Assembly (NCBI RefSeq): GCF_030247185.1
Contig: NC_080572.1
Location: 303,973,656 to 304,037,655, forward strand
Direction of reading: 5' to 3'
Length of the DNA stretch: 64,000 bases
Source: Malaya genurostris
Lineage: Eukaryota > Arthropoda > Insecta > Diptera > Culicidae
In this document: positions 12,747 to 24,800 of the stretch, piece by piece
How the letters are laid out: each line of letters opens with the position of its first letter
Position numbering within the stretch: position 1 is the first letter of the stretch
Notes under the pieces: generated by a model
The model's input: only the letters and a program-made list of their open reading frames with translations
Database searches by the model: none
Told to the model about the DNA's origin: nothing
Translations under genes and position numbers: made by a program

Positions 12747-12760
12747 ATCAAATAAACTTC

Positions 12761-13574
12761 GAAATGCAAAAACGAGGAAGTATGATGGACTTTTATAATT
12801 CATGTTCAGAACGTATGTACAAGTTTTACCGCCACGATATCGTTTTATACAAAAAAGACGATGAATCACAGAAAATAATTTTCATAAATCATGGAGACTT
12901 TTGCAAAAACCGTATTTATTTCAAGGCGATTAGTTATAATTCTTATTTTTATCCATACATTCACGATAAAAATAAAAGCGCATGAAGTTTTAACTTTCGG
13001 AAAAAGCTTCAAACTCGTAATTGAAATCTAATATATTCTTACTGATTGCATACAAAGCAGACATGACACACACATATTCAAGAAAAATATTATCAAAACG
13101 ACAGTTTATTCATAGCGGAATTCATTCCATCCAAATAAATTTAATGTTGATCGTAAAGCTGGTTTCAAAATTTTCTTGAATTTGAAGTTTTAACGCAGCT
13201 TTATGCTGATTTTTCACTTTGCTTTATAAACCTTATGAAGAATGGTCCACTTGGCAGGAACATGCTCTTATAGAGGTTTTCAGTAGTCTTTCGTGGAGTT
13301 TAAAGTTTTAATGCAAGATTTATTATGTAGCATTGAAGATAGCTACAAGTATTTATTAATATTAAAAATTTTACTTGGGCTAACCAATGGCTTTCGTACA
13401 ACAGATGACTAATAAAGCTTGGAAAAATCCCACAAAATGGCTTTTTGTAACAAAGTGTACATGGTCAGGGAGTTTAATTAAAATCCGAGAGAGTGCTGTA
13501 AACTTTGAATACGTTTTGGTGCGAAATTCTGTAATTGACAGATTCCGAGTTACAGCGATTTATAAAAAAGTTCG
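12761..13574. other. No recognised gene
   Basis: This is AT-rich sequence between the LINE and the next MITE. Short open frames (for example 12734-12985 and 13387-13737) match nothing I know and run into repeats at their ends. I see no terminal repeats or RNA gene. Confidence 0.45.
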
Positions 13575-14007
13575 CCCTTTATACAGGGAGCGGGTCATTT
13601 TGCCAAAAGCCATTTCGCCGAAAGTCGATTCGCCGAAGAGGTCATTTCACCGAAAGGGTTATTTCGTTTCACATAATGAATTGGAAAACTGCCAAATCTG
13701 GTTATTCATCCAAATTATTTATATGTCTCCTGGATAATTGAAAGCGGCGGCCTCTTGCATACAAATCTGTGACCGCCTCGTTTTCCCGGTCTATTCAAAG
13801 CTAGGTTTCTTTACTTCAGTTGGGTCCAAATCAGCGGTAGCGAGGTCGGATAGCACACGAGCAAAACGATGCCCCATTAGATATTTTTTCATTTGCACTT
13901 AGTTATCGGGAAGAATTCGGCGAAATGGCGTTCGGCGAAATGACATTCGGCGAAATAACATTCGGCGAAATGACTTTCAGCGAAAAGACCCTGATCCCTT
14001 TTATACA
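13575..14007. mobile_element. 410-bp MITE with arms made of CATTTCGCCGAA repeats
   Basis: The left arm (13586 to about 13670) holds several variants of CATTTCGCCGAA. The right arm (about 13918-13995) holds the inverse, such as ATTCGGCGAAATG, four times. The arms are therefore inverted repeats built from a short tandem unit. The flanks CCCTTTATACA (13575-13585) and CCCTTTTATACA (13996-14007) are near-identical and look like a target duplication of about 10-12 bp with a one-base T-run difference. There is no coding capacity. The long target duplication would suit a Mutator-like mobiliser, but that is inference. Confidence 0.6.
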
Positions 14008-14284
14008 AATCAGTCGGGAGTCGAAATGGTCTCTCCATCCGTGATTATTCATATGGCGTTTATGAAGAACCATCTTTTAAAGACTACGTGTGAAATTTCA
14101 TGGCATTTCGATCAATCTGAAAAAAGAGACAACCACTTCAGTTTTAGTAACTATTTTAGTAATTTTCAAAACAATGGATTCAGAACAATTTCGTGTGTAA
14201 ATTTGTCATTACTTCTTGATGAAAAGAATACTCCGTAAGCTCAGCAATGGTTTCAAAAGTTTTGTTCGGATTCTGCAACAAAGA

Positions 14285-14430
14285 AGAACAAAAAAGCGGG
14301 AGGGTAATACCAGAGACATAACCTGAACACGTCAACGCGAATAAAATTGACGTGCTTCTTTCACACTTCCGAATATCAATAATTGGATCGTACTAATGAA
14401 TTGATTGTGCGAATTTTGCAACTTTTACTA
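14285..14430 (+). repeat. Dispersed repeat R1, copy 1
   Basis: The core reads GGTAATACCAGAGACATAACC, then a segment like CGCGAATAAAATTGACG and TTCCGAATATCAATAATTGG. It matches four other places in this window (32110-32165 minus, 43285-43400 plus, 45268-45390 plus, 53675-53750 minus). It has no coding capacity. Two other copies lie downstream of tRNA-like sequences, so this may be the body of a SINE. Confidence 0.6.
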
Positions 14431-14639
14431 GAATCAAGTAAGACTTATTAATGACAAACATATTCTACCAAACAAGTTTATTTTTTGTAGATTTACATAA
14501 TCAGTGGAACAAAACTTTGCATTGTTCTTTGGGAATATTTTAATGGTTCAATAAAGATCCGATTTGTGAAATTCATCCGATGTTAATAGTTGATTGATAT
14601 TTTTCTACATTTTACACCATTCATTTATCTACATCAGAA

Positions 14640-14770
14640 CATATATTCTGGAAGTTCAGGAACTTGAATTGAATCAAGGAACTTAATTCGGAAACTAGGA
14701 CTGGCTCCGATTTCAGTTGCAAAATTCAGGTTCGAAATTCAGATCAAGATTTCAGTTCATGAATTCAGTG
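14640..14770. repeat. Degenerate AATTC-rich short tandem array
   Basis: The sequence is a loose tandem of 11-14 bp units such as GAATTCAGGTTC and TTCAGGAACTTG. The unit is imperfect and phase-variable. The same array type recurs at 15470-16050, 20260-20930, 29335-29520, 31345-32105 and 45600-46330. Confidence 0.6.
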
Positions 14771-15469
14771 TTGGTGATTGCCGATAATTTGACAGAAGCT
14801 TTCGATATTTTTCTATATTGTATACAACATTTTCAATCCGCTAGAAGATGCTACAAGAACTCGAGTCTCTCAATGCATGAACCGCGAGAGAATTTTTCTA
14901 CATTTCTTCGCTCCACTTCATACTCTGAGTATTTCACGGCCCCTAAAATCATTTACAGTCTGATAATAATCGTTGCTGTGTGGAATTTCCCAAGAGAGAA
15001 ACAAAAGTTGACAATTATCGCAGAAAATCGAATCGATGATTCAACTTAACGATTCTCATACTAGGTTGCAATATTTCAAAACCCTTGTGTGCAGCATTCA
15101 CATACATTTTCATAGACACAAATTATACAAAGGTAATATGCACATAGTTAGAATAAGCGGCAATAGTAAAATGATTCTATCGCAATTATCAACTGCCTGT
15201 ATAGAATCGGATCGCGAAAGGAGAATAAGCGACCGTTTGTTGCTTCAGAGAGAATCCTCACAGCAGCGTGCTAACCTTTGATTCTCAGACAGTCATCGAG
15301 AGAAATTCACTCTCGCTCTGGTGTCTATTCTATGTTAAATGAACCATGCCGGGTTTTTTGTTGCTGCGATGATATCCGTCTCTCTCTTCGATGGCACTGA
15401 TTCAATCGTGCGAAGAGTTGCCAGTGAGCGTTCTTTGATACTATAAAAGTCATCCTTGCATGAATCAAG

Positions 15470-16055
15470 TATTCTGAAATTGAACTCATTTTCAGAATTC
15501 ATGTTTCGAATTCAATTCTAGAAAGGATTGTCGACCTAAAATTCTAAACCTCAATAGTTCCGGGTCCATAACCCAAGTTTGGAATTCGATTCCTGCTTGC
15601 AGGTTCTGAATTCTGAACCGAAATTCTGGAAATGAATTCTGAAACTAAATTTAGGAACAGAATTCTGAACTGAAATAAGGTATTCAATTTTGGTTCAGTA
15701 GTTAGTTTCAAAATTCTGGCTCTGAGTTCAGATTTTGTTCCAGAATTCTTATGCTGAATCTCTGAATCAGAATTCTGGATACGAATTCTGAACCTGAATT
15801 AGGGCACTAAATTGAGTTCAAAAATCTAGGCAAGGAATCAGTTTTACAAAACGAGTTCCACAATATGGAATCAGTATTCAACTCCAGAGTCTTAGTTTTA
15901 ACTTTTGAACCTGCACTCTGGAACTAAGTCCTGAATCTTGAATTGAGTTAAGAGTTTATGTGGACTAGAATCCATGTTCTGAATTCATTTTTAAAATTCA
16001 GTTTCAAAATTCAGTTTCAAAATTCAGTTTCAAAATTCAGTTCCAGAATCCTATC
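15470..16055. repeat. Degenerate AATTC-rich short tandem array
   Basis: Imperfect repeats of TTCTGGAACTGAATT and TTCAGTTCCAGAATTC type fill almost 600 bases. The end has four close copies of TTTCAAAATTCAG (about 15990-16040), showing local recent expansion. No gene is present. The 700 bases before it (14770-15470) show nothing I recognise. Confidence 0.65.
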
Positions 16056-16134
16056 CAAATGAGTCGTTGCATTAGAGTGCAACCTGAGCTTTTGAGGTCT
16101 GATGTTGTTGCTGTCGATTTTGGTTTTTTGTATG

Positions 16135-16400
16135 TTTACCTTTTTCACTCGTGCAGTTGGGACTGATATGTGCCTGACTACCTACCAAACCCGTCGTCGT
16201 GGTTACGAAAAAGGCAAGCAAGCGTGATGGCTTTTCCTAATTGTTTCTAAAAATTTTAGAAAACTAAATTCTTTTGGAAATTTAAGTATAATTTGTTAAT
16301 CATATTTCTGATGATATGAAAAAAAAAATTTGCCTTTAGTGACACTAGAGATGTTTACGTTCAAGTTCTAGTAAAGCAAGACGTATTCATGTAAAAACAA
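16135..16400 (+). repeat. Dispersed repeat R2, copy 1
   Basis: It contains ATATGTGCCTGACTACCT, a CGTCGTCG-type segment, GCAAGCAAGCGTGATGG, then a looser part ending near GACGTATTCATG. The same order occurs at 43868-44205. There is no open frame; the family is unknown to me. Confidence 0.6.
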
Positions 16401-16409
16401 CATTTGACT

Positions 16410-19400
16410 GACTGAATTTAATTGTTTATACTTAATCGAAAATTGAAATTACGGGAGATAACCGAGGCCGTAGAGATATCAGAAGGCTGTGTGTTTTCAA
16501 TTATGCATGAATATTTGACCATGAGAAAGCTCTTTCCAAAGTGGGTACCGCGTTTACTCATAGTCGATCGAAAGCAACAACGTGTCGACGATTCAGAGCA
16601 GTGTTTGATCATGTTTACAAGTAATAAATACGATTTTTTGCTCTGATATGTGACAATGGATGAATCATGGATCCATCACTTTTCTTCGGAATCAAAACGA
16701 TCGTCATCTGAGTGGACTGCAGTCGGTGAACCACGTCCGAAGCGTCCAAAGCACAGTGGTTTGAATCGACAAAAACGTGAACTTAATTCTCTAGCTGCTA
16801 AACCGTTGATCCTATATACATAGTTCCTTTGGAGAACTCATTCACAAAAATATTACTCGTGATTGGATCACAATAAAAAATATGCAAAGCCTGCTACGAT
16901 AAAAGTTCATTTCAACAACTTTTTTCCCTTAAGAGATAGAAAAACGATGTCTTCTACAAAGTATTAGAACTTGTAACGAGAAAAAACTTTGCCGAAGAAG
17001 CTATAGGTCTAACGTAAAAAGTTTCGGATATATGAAGCATTTTCGTTTGAAACCACTTAAAATCAATTTTTTGTACATAACTTTTTTCGCAAATATTTTC
17101 AGTGTTTACTATGTTCGAGACAATTACTAAAAACGCAAAATTACACCTTTTTGTTAAAGACTGTGCACGGTTTGGCCTCTTCCTTAAAAAGTTATTTAAC
17201 ATTTAATCTTTTATATACACTAACTTTAACTACTAATATGAAGCAGGGTCGCAGACCAAAAGGCACATACATATACTTTTTAGAAAGCTTAAATCGAGTA
17301 ATATAAAGTTACGAAGTGTGTAGCGTGGCCCTTTTAAATTGTGTAAATAAGACAACGAATAAAAAGTGGTTTTTTGACCATTTTTTTAGCAAAAACATTT
17401 ACTAAAACGACTGTTTTTGGTTTATTAAAAAGAAGCTTTGTAGAAAATGTTCAAAAATTGGAATCGATCGTTAGTGTAGCTTTGTTGCAATGGTGTAATG
17501 ATTGAATATAATTTCATGATGCATTCTTGTATGCAATTGATCAAACTGAAAACTGAAGAAGCACGTTAACGTGCTCATCAAATTTCGACAAGTTTTACTT
17601 ATTCTTTTAATAGAATATTCCTTATCCGTTCTTTTAATTCCAATCCAATTCATTTCAAGGATAATATCTCACACCATTACCAGTACGCCTAAAAACAAAT
17701 ACGTTCTTATGAATTAAGCCATACACTGAAAAAAAATTAAATTCACACGATTTCTAAATAAATAGTACTATGAAATGGACATCAGTTAAATTGCAAATTC
17801 GATTCAAAACCATCCTCGATGTAAAACTAAATTGGAATACATTAATTTCAATGAATATGACCTTTTATTTATATTGACTCTTAGCTTTACTTTTAATGTA
17901 TATTGAAAAATGAAACACAGTGAAGTAAATTTATATTAATTTTCCTGCTCCAAATATGCACTGGTGATGTAGGTAAGAGCACTGCATATTTTTTTTTAAG
18001 AACACAAAAGAGTTGGTTGATAATACAAATGCTGGAGCATTTGGTCGATGATAATATTACAATAAACTGCGTGAGCGGTTCAACGTTACATACAGGCGTA
18101 CACGGTAAAGTATGAAATCAAATTATGTAAATTATGAGTCTAGACATTTTTTTAAAAAGCGAAATGCCTGAACTTGAGTATAAAAACGTGCACATACTAA
18201 GAATAAAAAATAATAACCAACAAAAACAAGTTTGTTTGGTTTTAGGGAATTTGTAGCTAATCTGTTGCCTTACTGCAATTCTATTACATTTTCTACTGAA
18301 GTGGGTTATATCTCGCGATTTTTTTGTGATAACGGTCAATGAGACACCTATCAACATTTACTTTGAAAAGGAATCCCGAAAGACTCGGTACTCGCTGAGA
18401 GTAAGTCATAATATGTAGTAAGCTATTTTCAAAAGTTTTCTCTTTCGCCTGGTGTTAAAACTAATGTTCTATTTTTTATACCTCGACTGCGATTTCTTGC
18501 AAAAGTTGTTGCCTAAAGGTAACTTATCGGTCGATATCACAAAAAACGCGTGATATGAAGATAAACAATTTTAATCATGTACGTTTTTCCTAAGAAAATG
18601 GTCAAAATAGCACTCTATATTTTGTTGCCTCATTCACACAATTTAAAAGGGCCACGCTACACACTTCGTAACTTTATATTACTTGATTTAAGCTTTCCAA
18701 AAAGTGTATGTATGTGCCTTTTGGTCTGCGACCCTGCTTCCTATTAGTAGTTAAAGTTAGTGTATATAAAAGTTTAAATGTTAAATAACTTTTTAAGGAA
18801 AAGGCCAAACCGTGCACAGTCTTCAACAAAAAGGTGTAATTTTGCGTTTTTAGTAATTGTCTTGAACATAGTAGACACTGAAAATAGTTTCGAAAAAAGT
18901 TATGTACAAAAAATTGATTTTAGGTGGTTTCAAACGAAAATGCTCCATATATCCGAAACTTTTTACGTTAGACCTATAGCTTCTTCGGCAAAGTTTTTTC
19001 TCGTTATAAGTTCTAAAACTTTGTAGAAGACATCGTTTTTCTATCTCTTAAGGGAAAAAAGTTGTTGAAATGAACTTTTATCGTAGTAGGCTTTGCACAT
19101 TTTTTATTGTGATCCAATCACGAGGAATATTTTTGTGAATGAGTTCTCCAAAGGAACTATGTATATCGGATCAACGGTTTAGCAGCTAGAGAATTAAGTT
19201 CACGTTTTTGTCGATTCAAACCACTGTGCAAAGGCACGACTGTCAGCTGGGAAAGTTATGGTTTCACTATTTTGGGATGCTATCTTGAATTTGGGATGCT
19301 ATCTTGCGAATACCACATAGCGTTGTTAAATTGTTTGAATGCAAAAATCAAGTAAAGCGATATCATTTGTCGATATCCGATTTTCCAGTCGATGATAACG

Positions 19401-19560
19401 ATGGGTAAATTGAACGAATTACACATCGAATTACGCTTCGTATTACACTACAAATCTCACCATAAGCACGGCTTCAAAAAGCTTTGGAATTAATGTATTG
19501 CTCTTGAAGGATATTGCATTGATGAAAAAAATGTGGTCATCTTACACTTCAGGTGACACT
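16410..19560 (+). pseudogene. D34D mariner transposase pseudogene, split by a long-inverted-repeat element
   Basis: The left part (about 16422-16751) encodes mariner-like motifs: LREITEAVEISEGCVFSI (helix-turn-helix), MRKLFPKWVPRLL, and VTMDESWIHHF with the first catalytic Asp, followed by SEWTAVGEPRPKRPK. The right part (19229-19560) continues with ARLSAGKVMVSLFWDA, then decays to NELHIEL, and ends like mariner with CIALEGYCIDEKN. The second and third catalytic Asp motifs are not readable. The paired motifs WVPRLL and GKVM-FWDA suggest the irritans-type branch. When 16752-19228 and one CAAAG are removed, RPK-ARLSAGK rejoins in frame. I see no terminal repeats for the mariner itself. Confidence 0.8.
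16752..19228. mobile_element. 2.48-kb element with about 606-bp inverted terminal repeats and RSS-like ends (Transib-like)
   Basis: Both ends read CACAGTGGTTTGAATCGAC and then AAAAACGTG. The inverted repeats run 16752 to about 17357 and about 18622 to 19228, with weaker similarity continuing another 50-60 bases inward. The insertion is flanked by CAAAG on each side (16747-16751 and 19229-19233), a 5-bp duplication. CACAGTG is the RAG recombination-signal heptamer, and an ACAAAAACG nonamer-like block follows after 10 bases. Transib elements are known for 5-bp duplications and this kind of terminus. The roughly 1.25-kb centre has no long open frame, so the element is non-autonomous. An 82-codon frame recurs in both arms but differs at 8 residues and looks incidental. 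Confidence 0.75.
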
Positions 19561-19680
19561 GATATTAATTCGGATCTGATATCGGGTTTCAGAGTTACCC
19601 GTCCCGGATTTGTTTTGTGCGCCGTTCGCAGTGTGAGTTTCATTTCAAACGAGGGCAATTACATCAACGTTCAGCTTCTG

Positions 19681-20930
19681 GTCGTTTGCATTGGAGGACA
19701 AAGCTTCAAAAAGTGAACAACATCCATGATCATTCTACAAATCAGCCCTTTTAAGGGCTGTTAATGTTTACAAAAGAACTATTAGAATCACTCATCTGTT
19801 GAAATATGCAAATCGGGAGTGGGAATTATCAGTTTAGTGGAAGTTTGCAGTCTGATAGATTCTAATTAGAAAATTTTCGCATCATTTTCTCGGTCTTTTT
19901 CGATTTGTTTTTTTTTTGTGTATTGGTTTGACTGAGTTTTGTTGACTGTAGAGTGGCTTTATTGGTCATTGCATCTGCATTCAATTAGAAGAAATTTTTC
20001 AAATAATATTAAACAAAAATGTTATGAAGTGAATGCGTCTTACTTTGCTATAGGGTGCCTTTTTATGTGGGTGAGTGATAAGATTTTGATCGTGATTTAA
20101 CGTATCAACACAATTTTATCTGCACGTCGTCACAAATATGATCAGCAATTTGGGAAAGAAATTTTCAGTAGTATGCAATAACCACAAATAACTTGAAATT
20201 AAAATTTTCTAAAATGTGTGATAAGTGAAGAAGCTAAGAATTTGTTGCTTCATTCGTTCTAGAAATTCAAATTCCAAATCGAAGATCAGATTTTCATTTT
20301 CATCTCCAGAATGCCGATTCAAATTTATTCGTGCAGAGTTCAAGACCAGAATCGAGTTCCAGATTTCCGAAACTGAAACCGAATTTTAGAACTTGAGCTT
20401 GGATTTCAATCCAGGCCGAAATCTAGAAGCGATCAGGACTCTGGAACTAATTTTCAGAAATGAGTTCTGAACTTGGATCTGAATTTGGAAACTGAATTTT
20501 GAAACCTGGATCTTATGTTAAGCTTCAGACCAGAGTTTTTGTTCGGAATTAAGAATTCATTATCAGTATCCTGTATTTGAAGTTGATTTTCAGAAGTGGA
20601 TTCAGTTTCAGAATTTCTGATCGGAATTCAGCATCAGAATTCTGATAACGAGCTCTGAAACTGAAGTTCTGGAACTTCAGACCGTAATCCGGAACTTTAA
20701 TTCGGATCCAAACTTCCAAACTTCCAAACTTCAGACCGTAATCCAGAACCTTAATTCAAATCCCAAATTCAATTGCATTCCCAGAATTTAGTTCCAGAAT
20801 GCAGGAGTAGAATTTTGTTAAAAAAATCAGTTCTGCAATTCTAGCAGAATAAGTAAAGTCAGAAACTAGATTCTGAAGAGTTTTGAGCTGAATTCCAGAT
20901 CTGGATTCTAGAAATAAATTTCCTGCTAGG
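19681..20930 (+). repeat. Dispersed repeat R6, copy 1, ending in an AATTC-rich array
   Basis: It starts GTCGTTTGCATTGGAG, passes TTTACAAAAGAACTATTAG, ATCTGTTGAAATATGCAAAT and CAGTCTGATAGATTCTA, and from about 20260 becomes a degenerate AATTC/CCAGA array. The same order is found at 28715-29520, where the copy is then interrupted by a minisatellite. The spacing is similar in the two copies, so the two parts form one repeat. It has no coding capacity. Confidence 0.7.
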
Positions 20931-20938
20931 AATCAGGC

Positions 20939-21871
20939 TCAGAATTCATTGCCGAGCCAGAATCCTCGTCTCGATTTCATGTTCCCAGCTGCCTTACCAG
21001 TCATCTTAAAGACCATCTTCACGATTGCCCAGTAACGTGAATCGAAGATGAGGGCAATTTGGTAGATTGATATTTTTCTCCACGAAAACTCTTTTCCGCA
21101 AGCCAATCGAGAAAGGTTTTGGACTAGTGAGCCGACGCTAAATCCAGCCAAAACAGTGGAGGTGTACTATTCTTCTTATACAAAGGCAGCAATCTCTTCT
21201 GGAGACACTCAGATCAATAGATTTCTGCATTTATAGTTCCGGTAATGTAAAAAATGGTTGATTTCAAACCACAGGAACATATTGCTTGCCATACCAGTAA
21301 CTTTCGACCAAATTTCTCCACTTGAATCGACCTGTCCGCATCGCTCACATCCTCCTCAACAACGACAGTTAAGCATTGTGGCCCTTCCTCCTTCACATAA
21401 GTCTCATCGTCCATCAAAAAGCATGCATCTGGACACTGCGAAAGACGCGAATACAATTTCCGGGCCCTTGTTGCTGCTTGCTTCTTCTGTTCTAACCTTT
21501 GTTTCGAAATTTTCTGCTTCTTGTAGGTCTTCAGGTGATTTCGCCTCTTGATACGCTGAATCATTCCGACACTCATTCCTTCTTTTTTGGCCAAATCACG
21601 TATTGATCATGATTAGAGATACCATTTTCTGGTCCAGTTTCGGGTTGGAAGAACCGGGTTTTCTGTCTCTTCCTGGTAGCTCATCCAAAGAATAGTGTTC
21701 CCTAAACTTATTATTGATGGTTTTAACACTGGCATGATGAATTCCAAACCGCTTCGTCAATTTTCGCATAGTAATACTCGTCTTACTTAGCCCTGTGTTC
21801 AGAACCTTCATTTTCACTTCCTTTTCAATACGCGACATTTTGAAAACGCAGAATTTCAACCGCACAAGCAA
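20939..21871 (-). pseudogene. DD37E-type (Tc1/mariner) transposase pseudogene, second subfamily
   Basis: Read on the minus strand, it starts near 21838 (MSRIEKEVKMKVLNTGLSKT). It has a paired helix-turn-helix region (TMRKLTKRFGIHHASVKTI; LAKKEGMSVGMIQRIKRR), then CFLMDDETYVKEEG with the first catalytic Asp, VWQAICSCGLKS, and LFWLDLASAH with the second. The third region, which should read PIERYW, is FDSRYW (SRYWAIVKMVFKMTG), so the catalytic Glu is lost. It has a frameshift near 21595, in-frame stops near 21207 and in the second-Asp motif, and a frameshift before the last motif. It is clearly related to, but distinct from, the copies near 47, 51 and 61 kb. Terminal repeats are not resolved. 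Confidence 0.78.
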
Positions 21872-24800
21872 GTAAACAAACGAGAGCTGACAACCAAACG
21901 CACAGCATGCTGTGATCTGAGCATAAAAAAACTATTACAAATACATGCGTACAATACAAAAAAGCTTATTTTCGATGCACTTCTTATGTTCATTACGGCT
22001 TACGTCATAACGGATCAATAAACAAATTGTTTATGATGTACTCAACAAACTTTACGTGTGAAAAATCTATTTTATGCACATTTGCTGCTTTCAATCATCT
22101 AACATCATTACTTTCTTTATGATGGTAAGTTTTTGAACTTTCGATTGGAAACCATATCACTTTCCCATTTCACCAAGGCTCCGCACTATCAATTAGCACT
22201 AGAAACGTACTTTTTTACCATTATCAATGAGGAATGAGAAGAGTAGCTCCAACTTGAAAGCTATAAACTTCAACTTAAAAATGTTGCTACTAACTTTAGC
22301 AGATTGGCGTGGTTGCAAATGCCAAGCACTCAAGGTTTGCTCAATTGTTTGATTAGAAAAGTTGTTTTTATTGCCTCAGTTCGCTCCGGAGCCACCTCAA
22401 CTCGGGTTCGAAAGGCTATTAAAACATTAAACTTCGGCCTGGAGGCTATTAGAGGAGAACAACCCGCCCATTACCGTAAGGTAGTTTTACTGCACTTTGC
22501 CGAAATAGAAATTACAATGACGGCAGACTCTTCTGACCGCTTGGGCTTGGGTAGAAAGCTTTGTTGCTTTGTTCCTGGAGCCTTTCGCTGGAAGACGCCT
22601 TAGATTTCTGTTTGTGTGTGTGTGTGATGTTGCAATGCCGTTTTAGGAGCAGATAATCGTAAAACTCAAGCCCATAAATGTCGGCACATCAGGAACAAGT
22701 TTGATTAACTACGACTTCGCCACCTGAACGGTTCGGCACGACCTACATATCCGAACGTGGGTGTATCGGTTGGCTCCTATAAAATTCAAATTTGCCCAAT
22801 CTTGACCCACTCACGGAATTGATCCCGCGCGGAATGTCTGTCGATTCCTTAAAACAACTTGGGAGTCGTGAACTAGAATTTCGCCGGTGGGCGTTTTATT
22901 TTTTCTAATCAGCACAGAAAATGATCCCGTTAGAGTGAAACAGTAAATTGCAGCCATCAGCCTCCAGGTGACAATGGTTTCGATACAGAAATTAGCACGA
23001 ATCGAATCGATTTATGCGACAGTTTTCTTCTGAATATTATTTGCATAATTTCCAGGCCATCTGTGATCGTGTGCCGTTGGGTATTAAAACATTCTTTTCG
23101 CCGGACTTTGAAAAATTCGCTTGCCAACGCCTACTGCTGGGCACATTTGACGTTTACCGCAAACTATAAGCTGATTGAGAATTTTGTAAAAATTAATTTT
23201 CAATTAAGTATAATTAGTCACATTGGAAATGCCGTTTCTAGAACTCCCATGGCTCTGCATTCAGTGATTTATGGTATTTCGACTGCTATTTGTAGAGTGA
23301 ATGGTTCCGTTAAGGAACGTACTGCGAGAAACCAGTTCTGATGCGGCTTACCCGGGGAACCATATCCGTATCTTGGAATAGAGGCACTAAACGGTCACCG
23401 TAATCGTCTATTACCAAATTTGGACCGTGCAGCAAGTGAGCAGTCCCTGCAGACTTGACAGTGAAGTGCGTATTAAAATTCAAATACTGTTATTTCACTG
23501 ACCGTTTCTTCCACTATACAAGGCTGTCGATCGGAGCTTGTTCTTTGTACCGAAATGATACTTCAGCGAAGCACATACGACCTTCCGGGAATGGAATGTA
23601 CCGCAAGTCGGCTTCGAGTATTGTATACTGGATACAAGCACAACCTGGGTGGGTGATCTGGCTGGTTGCAGTAGAGATTTAATGGTGATTTAATGCACTG
23701 AGATCACTTGGCGTCCAGCTGGAAATGGTAGGTTTATTTTAATCTCTCTCTCTAAACCAGCCAAGTCAAGGCTTATACTAGCTTGTAGCGTTTTTCTTCT
23801 GTGAGATTTTACGGTACCCCAAAGACATAAAACTAAGCAAATCAGTTTGATTAATACACTTCAATTAAACCAAATAAACGAAACAAAAAAAAATAACAAA
23901 GAACCGCGTGCATAGAATAATAAATAAACGGCTACCCACGAGGTACCAAACCCCCAAATGACGAAAATCTGTTAGCGGTCAGTATGCCGTCGAATTTGTT
24001 TCGTTCTTTCGGCACGTCAGGTTAGACATAGCGCCTCGGCACAAATAAGTGTTTTGCAAAATGCATTAACTTTACGTCTGCTCAGCGGATTATGTTGATC
24101 CGGGGGTTTTGCATCAGCAGTTCAGCATAATCTGCTGATGCACTGATGAGTCGAAGACGAAACGTAAAAACTAGAAATAAGTCATGTGCACTTTGCACAA
24201 AACGGCTACCCACGAGGTACCAAACCCCCAAATGACAATAAATTCCTCGCTAAATTACCCGCAGGCAAATCAGAAAAAGCCTGCAAAACTAAACACTTAT
24301 TCGACAGAAAATTCAATCCAAAGTTAGACCACAGTTACAAAGCTCGTGCAAACTTATAGAAAAACAATGACGTTCTCCTGTCTGCGAACAACACATAGTA
24401 GGCGGTGGCAATGGAAAAACAAAAACCGGCTGATGTGAACATGTGCAGTACGAACTCGTTAAGCTGTTCATTTTTGTCTTCAGACAGCAAAATTTTTCTC
24501 AGAACTACAGAACTTGTAATAATAATTTGCATGTGTTTTCGCACATAACTCAAGGCCACACAATTAGGAAGCAAACTGTGTATTTAAGAGAGCACTAAAT
24601 GTAGCTAAGTCTGCTATTTAGTCACTGTTTTTTTCAGATTCGGTACCTACTTTCGGTCCTTTTAATCGTTGATCCAAAACAGTTTAATTAGCTCTATTCG
24701 TTCCATTTGGTCATGGTTGGTTTCCTCATTACGGGAGCGTACGAGTTACACACACACACACACATGAGAATGTACTTGACCTTTCACAAGTGTGAAGTGT

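Larger units (their letters stand above)
5470..12760 (+). mobile_element. Near full-length I-clade non-LTR retrotransposon with 14-bp target-site duplication
   Basis: The element runs from about 5484 to 12746 and is bracketed by the direct repeat ATCAAATAAACTTC (5470-5483 and 12747-12760). It has a 5' UTR, a gag with three CCHC knuckles, a pol with endonuclease, reverse transcriptase and RNase H, a 3' UTR, an AATAAA signal (12721-12726) and an A tract (12737-12747). The RNase H domain excludes the jockey clade. The first bases, CAGTAATAGCCGTTCAACC from 5487, resemble as I remember it the start of the Drosophila I factor. It is inactive: gag is split by an insertion and pol has a frameshift and a stop codon. 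Confidence 0.88.

Noticed and set aside
16954..19026. An 82-codon frame present in both arms of the 2.48-kb element (16954-17202 minus and 18778-19026 plus)
   Set aside because: The two versions differ at 8 of 82 residues, most changes alter the amino acid, and the protein has no recognisable motif. The frame is a by-product of the inverted repeat.
22304..22603. 99-codon frame as a host gene
   Set aside because: It matches no family I know, and the start and codon choice give no support.
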